Of a stretch of 15,368 bases of DNA, positions 5,653-13,129 are shown in pieces. A program made the translations under genes and the position numbers. The stretch comes from Promethearchaeota archaeon (GTDB lineage Archaea > Asgardarchaeota > Lokiarchaeia > Sigynarchaeales > SOKP01), in NCBI GenBank assembly GCA_030668025.1, contig DAOUUT010000056.1, positions 1-15,368 on the forward strand. Reading direction: 5' to 3'. The notes beneath the pieces are model-generated. The model worked only from the letters and a program-made list of their open reading frames with translations, was not told where the DNA came from and made no database searches. Numbering within the stretch: position 1 is the stretch's first letter; each line of letters begins with the position of its first letter.

Positions 5653-6438
5653 ATGGACCTTATTATTTTTTTCTGGATTTTCGCTATATTATTGATATTA
5701 TTTATTGTTTCACTCTTAGTTGTAGGTATTTTTTTCTTAATTAAAGGTAATCAAAATAAAATGAACAACCTAATAGTTATAGGAATAGGTTTTATTGCAA
5801 TAGTTGTAGGTTTTATTGGTAGTTTTATCTTTAATCTGGGGCCTATTTTTCAAGAAATTTTTGTTTTTATTGGATTCGTTTTATTAGTAGTTTTTACAAA
5901 TATGACATTTTACAAAGGCAGAAAGTCAAAAGCAATAGTCGTATTAATTGTTACGGTAATTTTAGGAACCATACAGATTATATTAATGATATTCCAAGCT
6001 TATTTTTCAATTTACACCTATTATTTCAGAGTTACTTTAGATGTACCCTATACTTTTTTAGTCTTTAATTGGCTGGCGTGGTCATCCTATTCCGCGTACC
6101 AAAAAATAAAGAATAAAAACATTCAACCATGGATAAAAGTACGATACAAATTGGTTGCTTTCGTTTCATTTATTCTCAGCTTTAATAACATACCCGAATA
6201 TTTTCAACCTGCAGGCACTACATGGGGCGATCCTGATAATATAATAAGCTTAGCTGTTTTTGGTACAACTGCTGTAATATCAGTAATTTTTGCGATTGGG
6301 TTTAGTTTGGCATGGTTGATGCCAAATCGGCTTAAAAAGTTTTTTAATAGGAATTATCAACTTTTGGATGAAAAAGAGTATACTGAAGATGAATTGATGA
6401 ATTTAATTAGAGAACAATTAGCGAATAAGAACAATTAA
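5653..6438 (+). CDS. Seven-helix integral membrane protein, unknown function
   Basis: The 261-residue product has about seven hydrophobic helices at residues 4-30, 38-60, 66-83, 92-117, 131-149, 165-182 and 198-222. It ends in a charged cytoplasmic tail of about 35 residues (NRNYQLLDEKEYTEDELMN). The layout resembles sensory seven-helix modules, but there is no kinase or other output domain and no retinal-binding Lys motif that I can see. It starts three bases after the preceding small gene, and its start codon directly abuts AAGG, so translation probably depends on coupling. A paired role with the small helical protein is likely, but its nature is unknown. Confidence 0.75.
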   Translation: MDLIIFFWIFAILLILFIVSLLVVGIFFLIKGNQNKMNNLIVIGIGFIAIVVGFIGSFIFNLGPIFQEIFVFIGFVLLVVFTNMTFYKGRKSKAIVVLIVTVILGTIQIILMIFQAYFSIYTYYFRVTLDVPYTFLVFNWLAWSSYSAYQKIKNKNIQPWIKVRYKLVAFVSFILSFNNIPEYFQPAGTTWGDPDNIISLAVFGTTAVISVIFAIGFSLAWLMPNRLKKFFNRNYQLLDEKEYTEDELMNLIREQLANKNN

Positions 6439-6463
6439 TTCTCTTAATTTTTATATTTATAAA

Positions 6464-6958
6464 TTAATCCTTAACAAAGTTTATCTCTATTTGAAGCAAT
6501 TTATTTTTTATATAAATAAAACCATTAATTTCCTTGCTTCTAGAATCCATTATTATCCATATTAAGTGCTTGAAATTTTTAATACCACAGTTATGATAAG
6601 ATTTCATACATTTTTTATCAACGCCACTTGGATTTGCTCCAGCGGGGTGAGAATGAAAAATTGCTATTAAATCTAAATTGTTATTTTTTGAAATAGTAGT
6701 TGCAAGTTTTATCAACATGTCATCGTTGTCTAACAAGAATGCAACAGGACTTTTATTGCTAGAGTCAATACATTGAAAATCCTTACTATAATATTTATAT
6801 TTAAAATCACCATTATTATTAATTTCTTGAATTTCACCGAAAATTAAACCGCACGCTTCATTCGGGGCCTCATTTTCAATACATTGTTCTAATTCATTAA
6901 TTATGATATCGTCAAGAAAAAAAATAATGTCTTTTTCAAATCTCATTTTATACGTCAT
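6464..6958 (-). CDS. JAMM/MPN-domain metalloprotease (JAB, Rpn11-like fold)
   Basis: The 164-residue protein has the catalytic elements of the JAMM family: E34 (in NEACGLIFGE), H102-S-H104-P and S111-G-V-D114. These bind a zinc ion and cleave isopeptide or peptide bonds of ubiquitin-like modifiers, or act on sulfur-carrier proteins. The spacing between the second His and Ser is six residues, whereas seven is usual. The N-terminal 30 residues form a strand and a helix, and there is no extra domain, so it resembles single-domain archaeal JAMM proteins. It is the second gene of a minus-strand operon, seven bases after the winged-helix gene, and lies 1.3 kb from a proteasome beta-type gene. No ubiquitin-like, E1 or E2 gene is in the window, so the substrate is unknown. 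Confidence 0.85.
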   Translation of the reverse strand: MTYKMRFEKDIIFFLDDIIINELEQCIENEAPNEACGLIFGEIQEINNNGDFKYKYYSKDFQCIDSSNKSPVAFLLDNDDMLIKLATTISKNNNLDLIAIFHSHPAGANPSGVDKKCMKSYHNCGIKNFKHLIWIIMDSRSKEINGFIYIKNKLLQIEINFVKD

Positions 6959-6965
6959 ACTCGAA

Positions 6966-7643
6966 TTAAAATAGCGTTAAAGCCGCGTTTAAAGCGGCTA
7001 ACCGCGATATTTGGGAGTTTTCACCCAAACCTATTATTATCACATCTTCTTTCTCAAATAATACGTTAGCTTTTTCAATTTTAGATGTAAAATACTTCAG
7101 AGTTTTTTGATTGATTTTCTTTTGTTCTTCGCTACTATTATTTACAAATTTAGAGGGAAAGATAATATTTATTCCGTTATACACAAGACAAGTAGCCCCA
7201 GAACCGTTAACCTTTATTGCCGCGTCTCGTTGCTCGATTCCGTTCTTAATTTTCTTAGTAGCGTTCTTAACTAAACAAAAATAAGGATTAACATTTTCAG
7301 GTTCAATAATAATATCTTTTAAAAAAGTAAGGTCCGCTTTTTCTAACAAAGGAATTTTTTTTTTTATTTTAGCAAAAAATTTATGCCCTTTCTTAGTTAA
7401 CACGTGCCCCTTCCTCTCTCCTTCGCTTGGAACTACAATAAACTCACTCACATCTTTTAATTTTTTAACCAAAGATTTAGCTGTTCCAGATCCAATTTGC
7501 AATTCATCTTTAAGGCGATATCTTCCAATACCTCCTGGGTTTTCTCCAAATATAAATAAAGATAATATAACATGAACATAATCGAAAGTAGGTCGAATAG
7601 TTGGACTTTCAAATAATGGCTTCAATTCACTTAATTCTTTCAT
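6966..7643 (-). CDS. Winged-helix protein with archaeal C-terminal domain (DUF4443-like)
   Basis: Residues 20-98 form a winged helix-turn-helix: a helix, IGRYRLKDEL, the recognition helix GSGTAKSLVKKLKD, then a beta wing ending in GHVLTKKGHKFF. The C-terminal part (110-225) has the segment QRDAAIKVNGSGATCLVYNG and ends in a IIIGLG strand with a helix rich in Ala and Leu. From memory this resembles the archaeal DUF4443 group, a name I hold with low certainty. It is probably a transcription regulator that senses a small molecule or binds a partner through the C-terminal domain. It is the first gene of a two-gene operon with the JAMM protein, and is divergent from the zinc-ribbon gene with only about 120 bases between the two starts. 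Confidence 0.7.
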   Translation of the reverse strand: MKELSELKPLFESPTIRPTFDYVHVILSLFIFGENPGGIGRYRLKDELQIGSGTAKSLVKKLKDVSEFIVVPSEGERKGHVLTKKGHKFFAKIKKKIPLLEKADLTFLKDIIIEPENVNPYFCLVKNATKKIKNGIEQRDAAIKVNGSGATCLVYNGINIIFPSKFVNNSSEEQKKINQKTLKYFTSKIEKANVLFEKEDVIIIGLGENSQISRLAALNAALTLF

Positions 7644-7722
7644 GTTCTTGATATTTAAAGAAATCGTTTGTAAAAAAAATATTACATCAAATAAAATTAT
7701 AAGTTAAAATTGAATTATTTCC

Positions 7723-7731
7723 TTTATATAA
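7723..7731 (+). promoter_or_regulatory. TATA box deciding the start of the zinc-ribbon protein
   Basis: TTTATATAA preceded by CC is a strong archaeal TATA box. It predicts a start near 7753, which lies after the in-frame TTG at 7710 but 14 bases before the ATG at 7767, so the ATG is the more likely start. Confidence 0.55.
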
Positions 7732-7766
7732 TCGATTACTTTATCGAGAAGTCGGCGAAGTTTTTA

Positions 7767-8765
7767 ATGGCAAAAAAAAATAGAGATCAAGATCGAGAAG
7801 ATATGCACGAACTAATATTATTTAGAGAACCAACGTCTCAAAAAATAAAGAAACTCGAATCTGTTTCTCTTGAATATATTAATCAAGAAGATAAAATTAA
7901 TTTAGTATGCAAATCAGAACCTTTTGGAGGAAATTATCTTTATTCCTTGGTAATATCAAATAGGAGCGTTGATCCAATTACAGAAATTAAGATTAGAGTA
8001 AGAATTCCAAGAGCCTTAAAGCTTTGTAGAAGTACACCTCCAACTATAACCATAGAAAAAATTAATTTTGAAGAAGATGAAGAAGAAACACAAGTAAAAA
8101 TAGAATTTGAAGTATTAAAAGGAAAAGTTCAAAAACAAATTAATTTATTTCTCTGCCCGATATCCTTAGAAGAAAAAGTTGAGATTAAATCATCAGTTAC
8201 ATTCGTAAATAATGCAGATTTTGTTAGGGCAATTGACACGGATGCTATTACTATTCAACTCGATCCATTTAGCATTGAAAGGAAAATATTACCAAGTGCT
8301 GAAGTTAAAAAATTCCTACAAATTCCCAAGATGAAAAAAGCGATTAAAAGTATTGGGGTTGGTATAGAAAAATTCTTCGACGAAAACTATTATTTTGATT
8401 ATATTACTAAAATCATCCAAGACCAAAATTTCCAATTAATTATTAAAGATAATGATAAGAAAATTGTGTGGTTTTTCGGAACAGAATTAGTGTCGGGAAA
8501 CGATGTCTTGGTAATTGGGCAAATTATCTCGGGTAAAATAGAATGGTTGGCAGCATCGCAAAACCATCCTTTACTCGTCTCCATCTTAACAAAATTTGTA
8601 AACACTTTTATAGAGGATATGATGATTTTAAACCAAATAGATTCTGAAGATCAAATTTATCATTTAGAATGTAAATATTGCGGCAATATTTTATCTAGCT
8701 TTACTGGAAAAGGTAAATCTATCGAATGTAATAAATGCAACTACGAACAAGTTATTTGGAACTAG
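7767..8765 (+). CDS. Beta-rich protein with C-terminal zinc ribbon, unknown function
   Basis: The product is 332 residues from ATG 7767 (a TTG at 7710 would add 19). I do not recognise a named family. Residues about 40-175 alternate short strands in the manner of an immunoglobulin-like sandwich (NYLYSLVISN, EIKIRVRIP, VKIEFEV). Residues about 195-295 are mixed alpha-beta and contain FQLIIKDNDKKIVWFFG. The end holds C302-K-Y-C305 and C321-N-K-C324, a zinc ribbon (CxxC-x15-CxxC). A beta sandwich followed by an alpha-beta platform recalls the appendage layout of vesicle-coat adaptors, but this is only a shape argument. No membrane segment or signal peptide is seen. It is divergent from the JAMM operon and could be co-regulated with it. 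Confidence 0.7.
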   Translation: MAKKNRDQDREDMHELILFREPTSQKIKKLESVSLEYINQEDKINLVCKSEPFGGNYLYSLVISNRSVDPITEIKIRVRIPRALKLCRSTPPTITIEKINFEEDEEETQVKIEFEVLKGKVQKQINLFLCPISLEEKVEIKSSVTFVNNADFVRAIDTDAITIQLDPFSIERKILPSAEVKKFLQIPKMKKAIKSIGVGIEKFFDENYYFDYITKIIQDQNFQLIIKDNDKKIVWFFGTELVSGNDVLVIGQIISGKIEWLAASQNHPLLVSILTKFVNTFIEDMMILNQIDSEDQIYHLECKYCGNILSSFTGKGKSIECNKCNYEQVIWN

Positions 8766-9123
8766 AAAGATTAATTACTCCTTCGTTAATGTATTCTTTC
8801 GATGACTTGCTTTAAAAATAGAATAAAATTTTTTATGTTTCATTTGATATTAAATTTCACTTTTCAGCATTTCACAATTTGATTAAATTTTTATTTTCGT
8901 CTAGTTTTATTACCATTTGTTTCATTGTGTTAGAATTATAGCCCTTATTATTCATTTTAGCATTAAATATTCACAGATTTTCGAAATCAGTGCAAGATAT
9001 TTATATTGTACGAAATGATTCAATTAGTATGGTTTGAATTTTGTCGTGAAATTTTTTTCGTTTTTTTCCTTAGAAAATCAAGTATCAATCAAAATCTTTA
9101 AATACATAAAAGAACATTCTTTA

Positions 9124-9147
9124 TTTGATTAAGTAAATTTAATCAAA
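9124..9147. promoter_or_regulatory. Perfect 9-bp palindrome upstream of the histone promoter
   Basis: The arms TTTGATTAA and TTAATCAAA flank six bases (GTAAAT). It ends only a few bases before the TATA-like run at 9151-9166. That is where an archaeal activator or repressor would meet the transcription-factor-B site, so it is a good operator candidate. Confidence 0.5.
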
Positions 9148-9186
9148 AAAATTAAATTTAAAAATATTAACTAAAATATATAAAGT

Positions 9187-9191
9187 GGAGG
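9187..9191 (+). promoter_or_regulatory. Strong ribosome-binding site of the histone gene
   Basis: GGAGG lies seven bases before the ATG. The leader GGAGGAATTAT recurs almost identically before the PH-domain gene at 15010, whereas most other genes here lack such a site, suggesting high translation of the histone. Confidence 0.75.
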
Positions 9192-9198
9192 AATTATC

Positions 9199-9411
9199 AT
9201 GTCTGAATATATTAGTTGGAGTCCTATTAGGCGCCTTATGAAACATAACGGTGCTGTTATCGTCGCAAGAGATGCTGTAAACGAACTCGTTGATTGGATG
9301 GGTTCATCAGCAGAGAAGATAACCAAAAGTGCGTTAACCTTAACGAAACATTCAAAACGTAAGAAAATAACTCGGGACGATATCTTATTAGCTATTAAAT
9401 ACTTCAAATAA
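9199..9411 (+). CDS. Archaeal histone (HMf-type)
   Basis: At 70 residues this is the normal length for an archaeal histone with almost no tail. It contains the three-helix histone fold: W-S-P-I-R-R-L-M-K with the first helix, a central helix from about residue 25 to 47, the loop TKHSKRKKIT and the last helix DDILLAIKYF. The RKKIT loop and the paired basic residues contact DNA. It should dimerise, wrap or bridge DNA and compact the chromosome. It has its own strong ribosome-binding site, a palindrome before its TATA region and a long T-run after it, so it is a single-gene transcript. It is closely similar to the C-terminal domain of the phosphoesterase encoded at 2195-3673, so the two might form mixed dimers (inference). 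Confidence 0.93.
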   Translation: MSEYISWSPIRRLMKHNGAVIVARDAVNELVDWMGSSAEKITKSALTLTKHSKRKKITRDDILLAIKYFK

Positions 9412-9432
9412 ATAGCAAATATAGTTTAAAAC

Positions 9433-9456
9433 TTATTTCTTTTTTTTTTCTTTTTA
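9433..9456 (+). terminator. Oligo-T terminator after the histone gene
   Basis: A run of ten T, one C and five T begins about 30 bases after the histone stop. Such runs end transcription by archaeal RNA polymerase. It lies just beyond the stop of the opposing minus-strand gene. Confidence 0.55.
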
Positions 9457-9461
9457 TTAAA

Positions 9462-9801
9462 TTAATCAGGAAAATTTCTATTAACTTTTATTAGAACATG
9501 TTTCAAATACTGTTTCATATAGAACCTTTCGCTGTTACAATAGTCTAACTTTTCGTTATTTGATAATTTTTTACAGTTTTTCAAGAGATTATGGATATCT
9601 TCAACTATAATAAAATACTCTTTTTTAGTGACATCACATTTTTGATTTATTAGATCATTAACTAAGTTTGAGTTAAAATCGTTGTCTCCGATATGAGTTA
9701 TGCCACTGTTTATTGAAGGGCTAATTGTGTTTGGTTTAACTGTTTCGATGATATTTACGACTTTTTTACTATTGCTAAAACCTTTTGAAATGAATACTCA
9801 T
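9462..9801 (-). pseudogene. Hypothetical gene on the minus strand, apparent frameshift near its start
   Basis: From 9797 down to the TAA at 9462-9464 the minus strand is open for 111 codons, encoding a hydrophilic, protein-like product (KKEYFIIVEDIHNLLKNCKK and KQYLKHVLIKVNRNF are typical stretches). A 111-codon open run is unlikely by chance at this base composition. No ATG, GTG or TTG lies at its start, but an ATG at 9801 is only one base out of frame: removing one A from the AAAA run near 9785 would give MSIHFKGFSNSKK. A TATA-like TTTTTTAAATA about 45 bases upstream fits a promoter. It may be a recent pseudogene, an assembly or sequencing error, or a gene using an ATT start. I do not recognise the product; it is mostly helical and follows the Gfo/Idh/MocA gene in the same direction. 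Confidence 0.5.
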
Positions 9802-9876
9802 CTCGGAGAATTTTCGATTTAATGAAAGAAATCACAAAACAATATTTAAAAAAGAAGATAGTAGCAATTTATTGTT

Positions 9877-9900
9877 AAATAATAAAATAAATAAAAAAGT
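9877..9900 (-). terminator. T-rich terminator after the Gfo/Idh/MocA gene
   Basis: Read on the minus strand, T6 and further T-rich runs start within a few bases after the stop of the oxidoreductase gene, a common archaeal termination signal. A TATA element for the following small gene lies close behind. Confidence 0.4.
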
Positions 9901-9903
9901 CGA

Positions 9904-11031
9904 TTACTCTAAGCAATAATTGTTGTTGATGTATTTTTCTAATCCTTCGAGAATAGTTCTAGTTCCCTTAGAATTATGAACTTCCATCAAATCATCAATC
10001 GTTACTAATTTCTCTGTTTTTGCTGATAAATACGATAATAACACAGTTTTTATTGCTTCTCTTGCTTGCTCTGGAGAAAAATCTGGTTTTAGATCGTTAA
10101 TTATACAATCTGTAAAATGAGAGTCCTCAATACCCATAGATATTTCGTAATATTTTGGGAAAGGTCCATGCTTAATTTCTGGTTCATACCATTTTCCTTT
10201 ATTATTACCCATACTTTCGTGATTGGAGAATATTTTAACGGGTTTTTTCCACTCGTGATTTTCGATAATTGTACCTTTTGTTCCATATATTTCTAAACTA
10301 TTTGTTGGTGGTGATATAACGGTAAAGCTAACTATAGTTTCAACAATAGTCCCACTTAAATACCTCAATAAAACCATGGCGTTATCCTCGGCTTTTTCGC
10401 TTAAATTGGTACACTGCTTTGTTAACCAACAATAAGCAGATTCAACTTTATCATTTAATATCCAATTAATTGTCGCAAATTTATGGGCACCCATATCCAT
10501 TAAAGCCCCGCCTCCTGCCATAATGGGGTGCCCCTTCCAATGCCCACTTTTCATAAGTCCAGGTATTTCATTAACTCCTTCGTAAGATCGCACCAAAAAA
10601 ACTTTCCCCACTAACCCCGATTGCACTGCTTCCATTATATATTTATGAGCGGGCAAAAATCGATGATTTTCGGCAATCATAAATTTAACACCCGCTTTCT
10701 CAGTTGCCTTAATCATATCGTCACAACCTTCGAGTGTAGTAGCCATCGGTTTTTCGCAGAGTACGTGCTTATCCGCTTCTGCTGCCGCAATGACATACCT
10801 TTCATGGAGGAAATGTGGAACCATTATCAGTACAGCGTCAATATCGCTTTTTAGTAAATCATCAATAGTGCTACAATAAGTCATCTTATTGGTTTTAGCG
10901 CATCTTCTCGCAGTTTTCTCGTTAATGTCAAAAACTGCTTTAAATTTGATTTTTGGATTATTTTTACATCCAAATTTATGAAACCTCCAGACAGTGCCAG
11001 ATCCAATAATCCCGAATTTAACAAAATCCAT
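9904..11031 (-). CDS. Gfo/Idh/MocA family oxidoreductase
   Basis: The 375-residue protein has an N-terminal Rossmann fold with G7-I-I-G-S-G for NAD(P) binding. It also has the conserved E93-K-P95 that supplies the catalytic Lys and the D179-M-G-A-H183 motif of the C-terminal substrate domain. Such enzymes oxidise or reduce sugars, inositols, amino sugars or related hydroxy compounds in the cytoplasm. The length is typical. The specific substrate cannot be read from sequence. Its transcript is probably leaderless, because the TATA box at 11053-11064 places the start site next to the ATG. It is divergent from the M24/SDR pair, and the shared 163-base gap suggests joint control of one catabolic cluster. 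Confidence 0.9.
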   Translation of the reverse strand: MDFVKFGIIGSGTVWRFHKFGCKNNPKIKFKAVFDINEKTARRCAKTNKMTYCSTIDDLLKSDIDAVLIMVPHFLHERYVIAAAEADKHVLCEKPMATTLEGCDDMIKATEKAGVKFMIAENHRFLPAHKYIMEAVQSGLVGKVFLVRSYEGVNEIPGLMKSGHWKGHPIMAGGGALMDMGAHKFATINWILNDKVESAYCWLTKQCTNLSEKAEDNAMVLLRYLSGTIVETIVSFTVISPPTNSLEIYGTKGTIIENHEWKKPVKIFSNHESMGNNKGKWYEPEIKHGPFPKYYEISMGIEDSHFTDCIINDLKPDFSPEQAREAIKTVLLSYLSAKTEKLVTIDDLMEVHNSKGTRTILEGLEKYINNNYCLE

Positions 11032-11052
11032 AATTATTCTTTTCTATAAGGA

Positions 11053-11064
11053 TATTTATAAATA
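11053..11064 (-). promoter_or_regulatory. Palindromic TATA box of the oxidoreductase gene
   Basis: TATTTATAAATA is itself palindromic and centred about 27 bases from the ATG of the leftward gene, giving an almost leaderless transcript. The matching rightward element (TTATATTTTA, 11154-11163) serves the M24 gene. Confidence 0.5.
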
Positions 11065-11153
11065 TGTTATTAATCTTGTAGAATGTTTCCAAAATCGATA
11101 ATAAAGATTTAGCTTTACCTTAGATAAATTTTATTATAAGTTTTTAACTCAGA

Positions 11154-11163
11154 TTATATTTTA
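11154..11163 (+). promoter_or_regulatory. TATA box of the M24 metallopeptidase-like gene
   Basis: TTATATTTTA is centred about 36 bases before the ATG at 11195, giving a leader of roughly 11 bases. A weak GTGAT Shine-Dalgarno-like match lies in that leader. Confidence 0.4.
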
Positions 11164-11194
11164 ATCAATTAATATTTTTAAGATGTGATATGAG

Positions 11195-12328
11195 ATGGTC
11201 GACCCAATTGGATATAGTAAGAAAAGAGCAAGAAAATTTTTAGAAAAATATGATATTGATCTTTTAATAGCCTCAACTCCAGTAAATGTATTTTATACTA
11301 CAGGTTTACCAGTAACCCATGTTGCTCCAAATCCCATTTTATATGTACTATCCAATCAATACCCAAACTTATCTATGATACATAGAGATGGAGAAGAATA
11401 TGCAATTGTATGGTCTTTATATGATAGTATAGAAGATTTTTCTTGGATCGAACCAAGTAAAGTATTTCGTGCTGGATCCTTAGAAACTACTCTAAAAATC
11501 TTGTTAAAAAAAGTTGAAGAATGGGATTTAGGCAATAAGACAATAGGGCTTGAATCTTATATGCCTCGATACCAGTCTGAAGCGTTGCAAAAGAAGTTCC
11601 CTGATGCGAAATTTATTGATGCTGATAATGCATTTATTGACATGCGACTTATTAAAACTGAAGAAGAAGTAAAGCGAATTCGGAAATCAACTGAAGTAGC
11701 TGAAAAGGCAATACAAGCATGCATAGATGCTGTAAAATTGGGTGTATTGGATACAGAATTGTTACAAATAGCGAGAAGAACGATTGTAGATGAGGGAGCA
11801 TGGGGATGGGATCATTTAACAATGAATATTGGTCCTTCTGATCCAGAAGCACCAGGATTAGGAATCCCAGTAACTCAAAATGACATTGTAAGATTTGATT
11901 TTGGAGCTGTATGGGAAGGTTACATCTCTGATGTGAGTAGAGGTGTCGTTATTGGTGAAATCCCAAAGAAAGCCAATGAAGCTATGGATTATATGATACA
12001 AGTTCAAGAATATTGTGTTGATAATATTAAGCCAGGAGTTAATGCTATGGAATTTAGGGAAGAGGCTCGATCTTACTTAAAAAACATTACAAAAAGAGGC
12101 TTTTATCTTATTACAGCACATAGTATTGGATTAGAATGTGAAGAAGCTCATCTCTTTGGCCCTGCAGGTGCAATGGACATTCCTTTTGAAGAAAATATGG
12201 TCATGGATATTGAAGTTTGGTTAAATGTGCGAGGACAAGGTTTAGTTGGTGTAGAAGATTGTTATAGAATTACTAGTTCTGGATGTGAAAGATTATCACA
12301 TCTCGATAAAAAGATAGTTGTTAAGTGA
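11195..12328 (+). CDS. M24 family metallopeptidase-like protein (Xaa-Pro dipeptidase/creatinase fold)
   Basis: The 377-residue protein has a creatinase-type N-terminal domain (1-150) and the pita-bread catalytic domain (about 155-375). All five metal ligands are in place: D235 (RFDFG), D246 (ISDVSRG), H309 (TAHSIGLECEEAH), E340 (MDIEVWLN) and E354 (VGVEDCYRI). Because true creatinases lack metal ligands, it is more likely a dinuclear-metal aminopeptidase P or dipeptidase-like hydrolase, probably cytoplasmic. The actual substrate may still be a C-N compound rather than a peptide, given its neighbours. The stop codon overlaps the ribosome-binding site of the SDR gene, so the two form an operon. 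Confidence 0.88.
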   Translation: MVDPIGYSKKRARKFLEKYDIDLLIASTPVNVFYTTGLPVTHVAPNPILYVLSNQYPNLSMIHRDGEEYAIVWSLYDSIEDFSWIEPSKVFRAGSLETTLKILLKKVEEWDLGNKTIGLESYMPRYQSEALQKKFPDAKFIDADNAFIDMRLIKTEEEVKRIRKSTEVAEKAIQACIDAVKLGVLDTELLQIARRTIVDEGAWGWDHLTMNIGPSDPEAPGLGIPVTQNDIVRFDFGAVWEGYISDVSRGVVIGEIPKKANEAMDYMIQVQEYCVDNIKPGVNAMEFREEARSYLKNITKRGFYLITAHSIGLECEEAHLFGPAGAMDIPFEENMVMDIEVWLNVRGQGLVGVEDCYRITSSGCERLSHLDKKIVVK

Positions 12329-12341
12329 GGGCGATGATAAT

Positions 12342-13118
12342 TTGAGAGTAAAAGATAAAATTGTGGTTTTAACTGGGGCAGCCTCAGGAATTGGTCGTGC
12401 TACGGCTATATTATTTGCTAAAGAAGGGGCAATTCAAGTACTTTCTGATATTGACGAAAGGGGATTGAAAGAAACATACGAAGTTTTAGGAAGTGCTAAA
12501 GAAAGAACGACAATCATAAAATTGGATGTGAGAAATTCCGACGAAGTTAGGAGTATGATTGATTCTACAATAGATAAGTATGGAAAAATTGATGTTTTAA
12601 TAGTTAATGCAGGTGTTGTGAGAGTAGGACCAGTTGAGACTTTTCCAGATGACGATTATGACTTGTTAATTGATGTAAACCTTAAAGGTACACACCACAC
12701 ATGTAAATTTGCAGTTCCTTATTTTAAAAAACAAAGATTTGGGACAATAATTACTTTAGCGTCTGTAGCAGCGCACATTGGTCAAGTAGCACATGCAAAT
12801 TACTGTTCTACAAAAGCGGGCGTGTTAGGATACACAAGAGCTTTAGCATTAGATTTAGCACCCTATAACATTCGAGTTAACAGCGTGAGTCCGGGTGCGA
12901 CCGACACTCCAATGCTACAGAGCGACGTAGCAAAACAAGCTAGAGATAGAGGTGTTGACTACGATGTTGTTAAGAAAGAATTCGAAGAAGAAGGTGTTAT
13001 AGGGCGCTGGGCAAAAGCTGAAGAAATTGCCACGGGGATTCTCTTTTTAGCAACAGATGATTCCTCTTATATGACCGGAGCAGATTTGAGATTAGATGGT
13101 GGTTGGACTACAAAATAA
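12342..13118 (+). CDS. Short-chain dehydrogenase/reductase (SDR, classical)
   Basis: From TTG 12342 the protein has 258 residues, the classical SDR length. A TTG at 12318 would add eight, but the GTGAGGG site at 12325-12331 lies ten bases before 12342 and favours the later start. Motifs in order: T11-G-A-A-S-G-I-G18 cofactor loop, D36 suggesting NAD rather than NADP, N89-A-G91, N113, catalytic S141, Y154 and K158, then S-P-G-A and the final LDGGW. It should interconvert a secondary alcohol and a ketone. The site overlaps the end of the M24 gene, implying translational coupling. With a BKACE enzyme nearby, oxidation of a beta-hydroxy acid to a beta-keto acid is an attractive guess. Confidence 0.92.
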   Translation: MRVKDKIVVLTGAASGIGRATAILFAKEGAIQVLSDIDERGLKETYEVLGSAKERTTIIKLDVRNSDEVRSMIDSTIDKYGKIDVLIVNAGVVRVGPVETFPDDDYDLLIDVNLKGTHHTCKFAVPYFKKQRFGTIITLASVAAHIGQVAHANYCSTKAGVLGYTRALALDLAPYNIRVNSVSPGATDTPMLQSDVAKQARDRGVDYDVVKKEFEEEGVIGRWAKAEEIATGILFLATDDSSYMTGADLRLDGGWTTK

Positions 13119-13129
13119 ATATTTTGAAT

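Larger units (their letters stand above)
8766..9198. other. Gene-free stretch upstream of the histone gene
   Basis: It is extremely AT-rich and I found no convincing coding frame on either strand. Toward its end lie a perfect 9-bp inverted repeat (9124-9147), TATA-like AT runs (9151-9166) and the GGAGG site of the histone gene. The rest may hold termination signals for the upstream gene. Confidence 0.5.

Noticed and set aside
8399..8605. 68-codon minus-strand open frame
   Set aside because: Antisense within the zinc-ribbon protein gene; composition is not protein-like.
9171..9407. 78-codon minus-strand open frame
   Set aside because: Exact antisense of the histone gene, which has full family evidence and a strong ribosome-binding site.
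10621..10854. 77-codon plus-strand open frame
   Set aside because: Antisense to the Gfo/Idh/MocA gene across its EKP motif region; a shadow.
11652..11852. 66-codon minus-strand open frame rich in Leu and Gln
   Set aside because: Antisense to the M24 gene and compositionally a mirror of its codons.
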